From NCBI RefSeq assembly GCF_000320505.1, contig NZ_BAGX02000022.1, positions 1 through 43,629 on the forward strand: DNA of 43,629 nt, in the 5' to 3' direction. Of the stretch, positions 38,601-43,629 are shown piece by piece. The notes under the pieces are model-generated. The model ran no database searches. It was given only the letters and a program-made list of their open reading frames with translations, and was not told where the DNA came from. The stretch is from Methanobrevibacter boviskoreani JH1 (lineage in GTDB: Archaea; Methanobacteriota; Methanobacteria; Methanobacteriales; Methanobacteriaceae). A program made the translations under genes and the position numbers. Each line of letters opens with the position of its first letter. Position 1 is the stretch's first letter.

Positions 38601-39049
38601 ATACCTCAAGTATTCATGCAGGTCCGACCTTGTGTATGTATAAGCAATTGCCTTCTATGAAGGAGAAAGTTGAAGGACAAATCGGTCTTGCAGAAATTAT
38701 ACGTGCCGTAGATCAAAGAGGTGTTGTAGAGGGAGTTTTATCAAGTCATTTCCTACCGGATATTATGGGAAATGTCCGTGCATTTTCTAAACAGAAGGTA
38801 AGGTGTACCAAATGTAATTCCAAATATAGGCGTATGCCTTTAACTGGTAAATGTAAATGTGGTGGTAATTTAATTCTAAGTGTATCTAAGGGTTCTGTTA
38901 CCAAATATTTGGATATTTCACAGCAACTTGTTAACAGGTATCCTGTATCACATTATCTTGAACAGAGGTTGGAGATTCAGGAGTTTGGTATTCATTCATT
39001 ATTTGAAAGTGATAAATCCAAACAAAGCTCCTTGGATATTTTCTTATAA
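35684..39049 (+). CDS. polC: DNA polymerase D large subunit (DP2)
   Basis: The 1121-residue catalytic subunit of PolD, the replicative DNA polymerase of Euryarchaeota; the DP1 exonuclease subunit is encoded elsewhere. The active-site stretch NCDSDEDSVMLLLD places the metal-binding aspartates near 874 and 876. Zinc motifs are CTNPACGLSSNQALCPYC (about 650-668) and CTKCNSKYRRMPLTGKCKC near the C-terminus. The protein ends with QSSLDIFL, a PCNA-interacting motif of the QXXLXXF type. GPIRSAGGTAAALSVLLGD is the conserved N-terminal block. The catalytic region is continuous, so there is no intein, unlike some archaeal polC genes. Acidic linker near 285-300 (DNSDEEESEGDGEE). Confidence 0.97.
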   Translation: MDYFDRLEKETLELYDIANEARSKGLDMTTECEIPRAKDLAERVEGLVGPEGVAKRIKELEAELNDREKVAFEIAAEIASQDIEEEGKAAEEKRQQLADQGLRTALAILTEGVVAAPLEGISQVLIKENPDGGKYIAVYFAGPIRSAGGTAAALSVLLGDKIRVATGLDIYKPSDDEIERYVEEVELYESEVTNLQYSPTPEEVRLAARSIPVEVSGEPTDQIEVSHRDLPRVETNNIRGGALLAMVEGVIQKSKKIHKIANKLGLDKWEFLLEYAKPKTDNSDEEESEGDGEEVSSIPGEVDQKPIFAKYIQDIIGGRPVLSYPSEKGGFRLRYGRSRNTGLATMGVHPAVMEIIEFIAVGTQMKIERPGKGNCVVPVDSIEGPIVKLKNGNVLQIDSIKEARKVKKDIAEILFLGDMLIAFGEFLRNNQPMLQAGWCQEWWIEHIRNSSKYQSEGDSHELDLKTLEFEKISAPEAFRISKEYRIPLHPDYTYCYHDISKEELNDLINWILPQIKDYKDGDEIVLDKSYQKRILEVIGVLHTVDDGKIILDSDTSYAIVHTLRRPFNDEELSNHDLKVMDVLNNISEVPIEYKAPVYIGTRVGRPEKSKERLMRPAPHVLFPIGTYGGSRRLVAEAAKKGNIRIDIARRQCTNPACGLSSNQALCPYCGSPTEFGKTGVKNINLGRMLKKASDNVGVRKVDEIKGVVGMISENKIPEPLEKGILRAKNEVFTFKDATIRHDSTDLPLTHFIPREVGVSVEKLLEMGYTEDCYGQPIENEEQIIELKVQDVVISDKCADYLVNVSHYVDDELTKFYHMDAFYNVKKREDLIGHLIAGLAPHTSAGVLGRIVGFTKALGCYAHPYFHSSKRRNCDSDEDSVMLLLDPLINFSKSYLPSTRGGSMDAPLVLSTRIDPEEIDDESHNLDIFERFPLEFFERTKEPLKPAEFLDLIDNVSMHLGTPEQYSGLMFSHHTSSIHAGPTLCMYKQLPSMKEKVEGQIGLAEIIRAVDQRGVVEGVLSSHFLPDIMGNVRAFSKQKVRCTKCNSKYRRMPLTGKCKCGGNLILSVSKGSVTKYLDISQQLVNRYPVSHYLEQRLEIQEFGIHSLFESDKSKQSSLDIFL

Positions 39050-39246
39050 TTTTAAGAAATTGATTTATATTGTCATATTGTAAACTGTTAGAATTTTCGT
39101 TGTTTAAAAGATTCTAATTCAATTTACATTTTATTTCATGTTTATATTCTTGTAAGACTCTTAAATTAATTTATAATCGTATAGGTTATTTTAATTTAGT
39201 TTTTACAGATTATACTACATAATACATTATTTGAAAATATAAATTT

Positions 39247-39276
39247 GTTTGTATTAATACGAACATTTTTATACTA
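39247..39276 (+). promoter_or_regulatory. nrdD promoter with an 18-base palindrome
   Basis: GTTTGTATTAATACGAAC (39247-39264) is palindromic except for one pair. It directly precedes a TATA-like ATTTTTATACTAC (39265-39277), which would start transcription near 39297 and give a leader of about 155 bases. Lying at the BRE/TATA edge, it could bind a repressor or activator of anaerobic ribonucleotide reductase. Confidence 0.5.
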
Positions 39277-39451
39277 CTTTGACTAATGTATTAATGCTAA
39301 GGTATTATGAAAATTTTATAATACTTGAAAATTTTTATTAAATATTATAGGTTCAATAAGGGATTAAATTTAATAAAATCTGTTTTATATTAAGTTATAG
39401 GGTTTTTAGGACTTAATAATATTTTATTTTTATTTAAGTGGAGATATTAAA

Positions 39452-41770
39452 ATGGAAACTAGATCAAATATTGCAGAAAACTTAAAAGATGATGTAAAGG
39501 TTTCTGTTAAAAAAAATAATGGAGTAATGGAAAGATTCAGTTATGAAAAATTATTAAAATCTTTAGTAATGGTGGAAGCTCCATTCTTTGAATCAGATAA
39601 GATTATTGCAAATGTTGTCTCATCATTATATGATGGAATAACTACAAAAGAAATTAAAAAAATTGTTTATGAATCATTATCTGAAATTGATGAGGAATCA
39701 GCTAATAAATACTTGGCTAACACTACTTTAAAAGTAAGAAGTACAAGGGATAAAATCGAATCATTTGATTTATCTAAGATTGCCAATACCCTAGTTGAGG
39801 AAACCGGTGCTTCACAGGAAACTGCATTTGAAATTGCTTCTGATGTATGGAAGGAACTTAAAAAATTAAATGTGGAATACTTAACCGCACCTATGATTAG
39901 GGAAATTGTTAACACTAAACTTGTGGAATATGGTCTTGAAGACTTAAGGAAAAATTATACTCGTTTAGGAATCCCTGTATATAATATTACCTCATTAATT
40001 GAAAACGGAAACAAAAGTAATGCAAACATGATGCACAACCCTGAAACCATTCATAAGTTTGTTGCAGATGAGGCATTAAAACAATATGCATTATTACATA
40101 TGTTACCATCACATCTAGCTGATGCTCATATGTCTGGGGACATCCATATACATGATTTAGAATACTTTGCAGCAAGACCATTAAACTGTCTACAACATGA
40201 TATTAGACAATTTATCAGATATGGTCTTAAAGTAGATGGAACCGGGGATCACACTTCTGTTGCAGGAGCTCCTGCTCATATGGAAACCTTAATGAATCAT
40301 ACAGGAGAAATCATGTTAGCAGCTCAACAGAACATGTCTGGAGGACAAGCTATGTCTTTCTGGAATGTATTCGTTGCTCCATTTGCAAGAGGCAGATCTT
40401 ACGATGACATTAAACAATGTGTACAAATGTTAATCTACAACTTAAACATGGCTTATGCTGCTAGAGGTTCACAGGTACCATTTACAAGTATGCAATTAGA
40501 ATTTGGAGTTCCTAAATTCTTAGAAGATGTAACTGCATATGGTCCTAGAGGTGAGGTTGTAGGAACCTATGGTGACTTTGAAGAGGAAACTAGATTAATC
40601 CAAAGGGCTTTCACAGAAACTTTATATGGTGGAGATAAAGACGGAAAACCACATCTTTTCCCAAATACAATCTACACATTACGTAAAGAAACATTAAAAG
40701 GAGATTATGACGAGGATTTATACAATGTTCATAAACTCTCAGCTAAATACGGTTCCCCTTACTTTGTGAATATGTTACCTAAATACAGAGGAAACATGGC
40801 AAATTATATGGGATGTAGAACCTGTCTTCAGGATACTTGGACTGGTGATTGGGATAAGGATTGTTTAAGAACCGGTAACCTTGCATATGTTACAATGAAC
40901 CTACCAAGAATCGGATATCAATCTAAAGATGAATCACAAGTATTCGAATACTTAGATAATTATATGGATCTTGCAGTTGAAACCTTACTTATCAGAAGGG
41001 AACAAGGTCTTCACTGTTTAAATGATTATGATATTCTCCCATTCTTAACTCAGAAATTTGCAAAAGAAAACTATTACAGAGTTGAAAACTCAACATTGTC
41101 CTTTGGTTTCGTAGGATTAAATGAAATGTTAATGGCTCTATTTGGTGAAGGAATTGATAATCCTGATGCAAATAAATTCGGTGTAAAATGTATTAAATAC
41201 ATTTATGATAGAGCTCATGAATTACAAAAAGAAACAGGATTAAGATGGTCTGTAATTCAAACCCCTGCAGAGACTACTGCTTACAGATTTGCAACTCTTG
41301 ATAAAGAACAATTTGGAGATAAAGCAATATTACAAGGGGATAATGGAGCTAACTATTACACTAACTCCTCACATGTACCTGTAAATTCCAATATCTCTCT
41401 CATTGATAAGATAAAAATCGAGGAACAATACCATCCACTTACTCCTGGTGGACATATCTTCCATGCATTTATGGGTGAATCTTACTCAGATCCTGAATCA
41501 TTAATGAGTTTAACCAATAAGATTGCAAGAAAATCAGATATTGGTTTCTGGGCTTACAGTTCTGCTTTAAGTTTCTGTTTAAAATGTAAAACTTTAATGA
41601 AAGGATTAAGCAATAAATGTCCTACCTGTGGTGAAACTGAAGAGGTTGAATGGTATGATAGGATTACCGGATATGTTCAACAAGTAGGTCATGCAAAATC
41701 TGCTAATGGTGGATGGAATGCAGGTAAACGTCAAGAACTTATTGACAGACGTAGATTCCAAAAAAACTAA
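39452..41770 (+). CDS. nrdD: Anaerobic ribonucleoside-triphosphate reductase (class III)
   Basis: A 772-residue glycyl-radical enzyme that reduces ribonucleoside triphosphates to deoxy forms under anaerobic conditions. The N-terminal quarter has an ATP-cone (about 15-95, VSVKKNNGVMERFSYEKLLKSL) and a second cone-like unit (about 105-175, SFDLSKIANTLVEETG to LRKNYTRLG), as usual in archaeal NrdD. The catalytic barrel follows. A Cys4 zinc site is CLKC and CPTC near 709-728, and the glycyl radical is expected at Gly740 in DRITGYVQ. The activating enzyme NrdG is not in the window. Ribosome site GTGGAGA before ATG 39452. Confidence 0.95.
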   Translation: METRSNIAENLKDDVKVSVKKNNGVMERFSYEKLLKSLVMVEAPFFESDKIIANVVSSLYDGITTKEIKKIVYESLSEIDEESANKYLANTTLKVRSTRDKIESFDLSKIANTLVEETGASQETAFEIASDVWKELKKLNVEYLTAPMIREIVNTKLVEYGLEDLRKNYTRLGIPVYNITSLIENGNKSNANMMHNPETIHKFVADEALKQYALLHMLPSHLADAHMSGDIHIHDLEYFAARPLNCLQHDIRQFIRYGLKVDGTGDHTSVAGAPAHMETLMNHTGEIMLAAQQNMSGGQAMSFWNVFVAPFARGRSYDDIKQCVQMLIYNLNMAYAARGSQVPFTSMQLEFGVPKFLEDVTAYGPRGEVVGTYGDFEEETRLIQRAFTETLYGGDKDGKPHLFPNTIYTLRKETLKGDYDEDLYNVHKLSAKYGSPYFVNMLPKYRGNMANYMGCRTCLQDTWTGDWDKDCLRTGNLAYVTMNLPRIGYQSKDESQVFEYLDNYMDLAVETLLIRREQGLHCLNDYDILPFLTQKFAKENYYRVENSTLSFGFVGLNEMLMALFGEGIDNPDANKFGVKCIKYIYDRAHELQKETGLRWSVIQTPAETTAYRFATLDKEQFGDKAILQGDNGANYYTNSSHVPVNSNISLIDKIKIEEQYHPLTPGGHIFHAFMGESYSDPESLMSLTNKIARKSDIGFWAYSSALSFCLKCKTLMKGLSNKCPTCGETEEVEWYDRITGYVQQVGHAKSANGGWNAGKRQELIDRRRFQKN

Positions 41771-42120
41771 ATCTTTAATCTCCACTTTTTATCCTTTTTA
41801 ATAGATTTTGTTTTTTATCCATTTTTTACTTTTTTTTTATTTGGATTACACTTTTTCTATATTTCTTAAATTAAATTGGAATATTCATGTTTAATTCCTT
41901 TAAATATGGTAATTATTTTTATTTTATGATTTTTTTATTTTGTTTAATATTTTTTTAAAAAAAATTCTATTTTATGAATTTTTATTCTATTTTTCTAATC
42001 TTTTTATATTATTTAAAATATATTTCTATATAAATAAGTTTAAATATAGCTAAACTATAAATTATTTTAATTATCATTCAATTTTCATAAATTTTATTAC
42101 AATTTTTACAATGTGATGTT
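41771..42120. other. T-rich spacer after nrdD
   Basis: Several T-runs (about 41785-41840) follow the nrdD stop and probably end its transcript. The rest is AT-rich with TATA-like stretches (about 42020-42040) before the coiled-coil gene. No gene seen. Confidence 0.4.
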
Positions 42121-42849
42121 ATGGTTGATGAGGAAAAATATAATCAAGAAGTAAATAAAGTCAAGAATCAAGCTAATGAATTAAATCATTTAACTAATGA
42201 AGTTATTCCAGTTCTTAAAAAGGAAAACAAAGAGTTAAAAAAACTTAAAAATGAGTTAACTGAGGCATTGGATAATAGTACTAAGAAATATTATGATCAA
42301 TTAGATATTAATGCGGAGTTAAGTGAAACATTTACTAAAAACGGTGCCGAATTGGCTTTAATTAAGGTTAAATATCAGAATCTTGAAAAGGAAAATAAAA
42401 AATTAAATGATAAATTAGCTGATTATCTTAAAAAGGAATCTGAAGAAGAAAAAGAGGATAAAGCTAAAGTTGATCTTGAAAGATTAAAAGAGGAAAACAA
42501 GAAAATATCCAAAGAATTAAAATCAGCTGAAAATAAATTAAATGAGCTTTCTGAAAAGGAATTGCCTTCCCTTAAAGATGAAAATCAGTCTCTTAAAAAT
42601 AAGCTATCAGAAATTGAAACATATAAAGAGGATTTAAGAAAAGAATACTCTGAGAAAATTGTAAGACTTCAGGTTAAGGTGGACGATTTAACTGAGAAGA
42701 TGGATAAGAAACAAAGGGAAAATGATAAACTTCATACCGAGTTAAACAATAAGGATAAAGATATTAAAAACCTTAAGAAACTTAATAAAGATTTATCTGA
42801 AAGTTTACAAGATGAAAGGGATAAGGGATTTTTCTCAAGACTTATTTAA
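42121..42849 (+). CDS. Coiled-coil protein, function unknown
   Basis: A 242-residue, highly charged protein consisting almost wholly of heptad-like coiled coil: long runs of Lys, Glu, Asn and Leu from about residue 5 to 232, with a likely break around KKYYDQLDINAELSETF (about 55-71). There is no membrane segment or signal peptide. The tail ends DKGFFSRLI, a short hydrophobic tip that might contact a membrane or partner. No enzymatic motif is visible. Candidates are a scaffold, cytoskeletal or chromosome-associated rod, all inference. Ribosome site GTGATGTT. The deaminase-like gene follows 22 bases after its stop, so the two are probably co-transcribed. Confidence 0.8.
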   Translation: MVDEEKYNQEVNKVKNQANELNHLTNEVIPVLKKENKELKKLKNELTEALDNSTKKYYDQLDINAELSETFTKNGAELALIKVKYQNLEKENKKLNDKLADYLKKESEEEKEDKAKVDLERLKEENKKISKELKSAENKLNELSEKELPSLKDENQSLKNKLSEIETYKEDLRKEYSEKIVRLQVKVDDLTEKMDKKQRENDKLHTELNNKDKDIKNLKKLNKDLSESLQDERDKGFFSRLI

Positions 42850-42871
42850 TTATTTGTTAGTTGTGAATTTT

Positions 42872-43351
42872 ATGGATAAGGATTCTCGTTTCATGTTTGA
42901 AGCTATTAAGGAGGCTGAAAAATCCCTTGATGAAGGTGGAATACCTATCGGTGCAGTCTTGGTTTCAAATGATAAGATTATATCTAAAGGCCATAATCGT
43001 ATGGTTCAGGAAGATTCACCAATATTGCATGCTGAAATGGATGCAATTAATAATGCTGGTAGATTAAGCTCTAAAGAATATGAATCATTAACATTGTATA
43101 CTACCCTTTCTCCATGTCCTATGTGTTCTGGTGCAGTGGTTCTATATAATATTCCTCGTGTTGTTATAGGTGACAATATTACTTTAATGGGTGCTGAATC
43201 TTTTTTATTAGATAATAATGTTGATGTTAAGGTATTAAATTTAAAAGAAGCTTCAGATGTATTTAACAAACTGTTGGATAAAGACCCGAATCTTTGGAAG
43301 ATGGAGCTTGACAGGGTTGAAAACTCAACCGATGTAAAAAAAATAGATTGA
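42872..43351 (+). CDS. Cytosine/nucleoside deaminase, yeast Fcy1-like
   Basis: A 159-residue zinc deaminase of the CDA superfamily. The zinc site is His53-Ala-Glu55 (LHAEMDA) and Cys82-X2-Cys85 (PCPMC), Glu55 being the proton shuttle. It is notably like the fungal cytosine deaminase Fcy1: GGIPIGAVLV, the HN-R motif, NAGRLSSKEY, LTLYTTLSPCPMCSGA and NIPRVVIGDN align segment by segment, more closely than to TadA. The likely reaction is cytosine to uracil for pyrimidine salvage; guanine or tRNA adenosine deamination cannot be excluded. An in-frame upstream start at 42812 lies inside the preceding gene; TTGTGAATTTT before ATG 42872 supports the short form. Confidence 0.82.
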   Translation: MDKDSRFMFEAIKEAEKSLDEGGIPIGAVLVSNDKIISKGHNRMVQEDSPILHAEMDAINNAGRLSSKEYESLTLYTTLSPCPMCSGAVVLYNIPRVVIGDNITLMGAESFLLDNNVDVKVLNLKEASDVFNKLLDKDPNLWKMELDRVENSTDVKKID

Positions 43352-43399
43352 ACCATTTTTAATCTTATTAGGCTAAAATCATAATTTCAATATTATAAT

Positions 43400-43629
43400 C
43401 TATTTTCTATTTCTTATTTTTCTAAGTGGTGAAGTTATTTTCCAGCTATTGGAATTTTTCATTTCATCAATAATTTTTTTCTGTTTTTCAAGTTCTGTTT
43501 TCTGATTATTATTTATTTTTTTAAGATTATCTATTTCTTTTTGATATTTTTCAGCCATGTTGAGAACTTCAACCATATAATTTCTTGTTTCATATCCATT
43601 TCTAGAAATAATAAGAGTATTCTTGTTAA
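43400..43629 (-). CDS. C-terminal end of a probable surface-polysaccharide protein (partial)
   Basis: Only the last 76 codons are inside the window; the gene continues past 43629. The visible part reads RNGYETRNYMVEVLNMAEKY, a helical coiled-coil (KEIDNLKKINNNQKTELEKQKKIIDEMKNS), then NSWKITSPLRKIRNRK and a TAG stop at 43400-43402. The ending S-W-(K/R)-I-T-X-P-L-R after a coiled coil is a common tail of glycosyltransferases and polysaccharide-synthesis proteins. The catalytic part lies outside, so the activity is not known. It converges with the deaminase gene, 48 bases apart. Confidence 0.6.
   Translation of the reverse strand, partial: NKNTLIISRNGYETRNYMVEVLNMAEKYQKEIDNLKKINNNQKTELEKQKKIIDEMKNSNSWKITSPLRKIRNRK

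Noticed and set aside
35684-39049. Possible intein in polC, common in other archaea
   Set aside because: The length (1121 residues) is normal and the NCDSDED active-site region and zinc motifs are uninterrupted.
42812-42871. Longer N-terminus for the deaminase starting at 42812
   Set aside because: It overlaps the end of the coiled-coil gene and adds 20 residues not seen in the family; ATG 42872 has a GTGA ribosome site.

Overview
The window looks like a chromosomal segment of a hydrogenotrophic, formate-using methanogen of the Methanobacteriales, most likely Methanobrevibacter or a close relative. The evidence is a complete tungsten-type formylmethanofuran dehydrogenase operon (fwdHFGDBAC), an fdhC-fdhA-fdhB formate cluster, the archaeal replicative polymerase PolD large subunit, the small subunit of the archaeal phosphomevalonate dehydratase, archaeal TruD and ThiC, and very AT-rich DNA. 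Most genes have a GGTG- or GGAG-type Shine-Dalgarno a few bases before ATG, and I used this to shorten several starts. The species is an inference; no rRNA is present.

Layout. 1-4400: a PurM/HypE-fold protein, a small pilin-like membrane protein, tRNA-Arg(GCG), truD and the small phosphomevalonate dehydratase subunit. 4600-7700: a copper module (CopZ-like chaperone and CopA P-type ATPase) with repeat-rich control regions. 8400-12800: formate transporter and F420-dependent formate dehydrogenase, with structured DNA before and after fdhC. 13000-14450: a SAM methyltransferase and an unrecognised exported protein. 14860-16510 (minus): mobB-moaA, molybdenum/tungsten cofactor genes, divergent from the fwd operon across a 770-base spacer with palindromes. 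17281-23636: fwdHFGDBAC, whose first gene joins a helix-turn-helix to two [4Fe-4S] motifs. 24205-29560: a small acidic protein, an FmdE-family protein, and a FecBCD/MolABC-type ABC importer whose binding protein and permease are both frameshifted while the ATPase is intact; then hxlB. 29679-33490: a LysR/ModE-like regulator with a binding-protein-like domain, a DUF2142-like membrane protein with a trinucleotide tract before it, and a PfkB kinase. 34019-43629: thiC, polC, nrdD, a coiled-coil protein, a yeast-type cytosine deaminase-like protein, and the end of a probable surface-polysaccharide gene cut by the window edge.

How the genes fit together. Formate enters through FdhC and is oxidised by FdhAB to CO2 and F420H2; CO2 is reduced onto methanofuran by Fwd. 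Both enzymes need a pterin-bound Mo or W, made with MoaA and MobB. The metal may once have been supplied by the decaying importer, and the LysR/ModE-like protein may sense an oxyanion. The best candidate for an undescribed control circuit is the HTH-ferredoxin protein FwdH acting on GTGTA-N5-TACAC palindromes at its own predicted transcription start.
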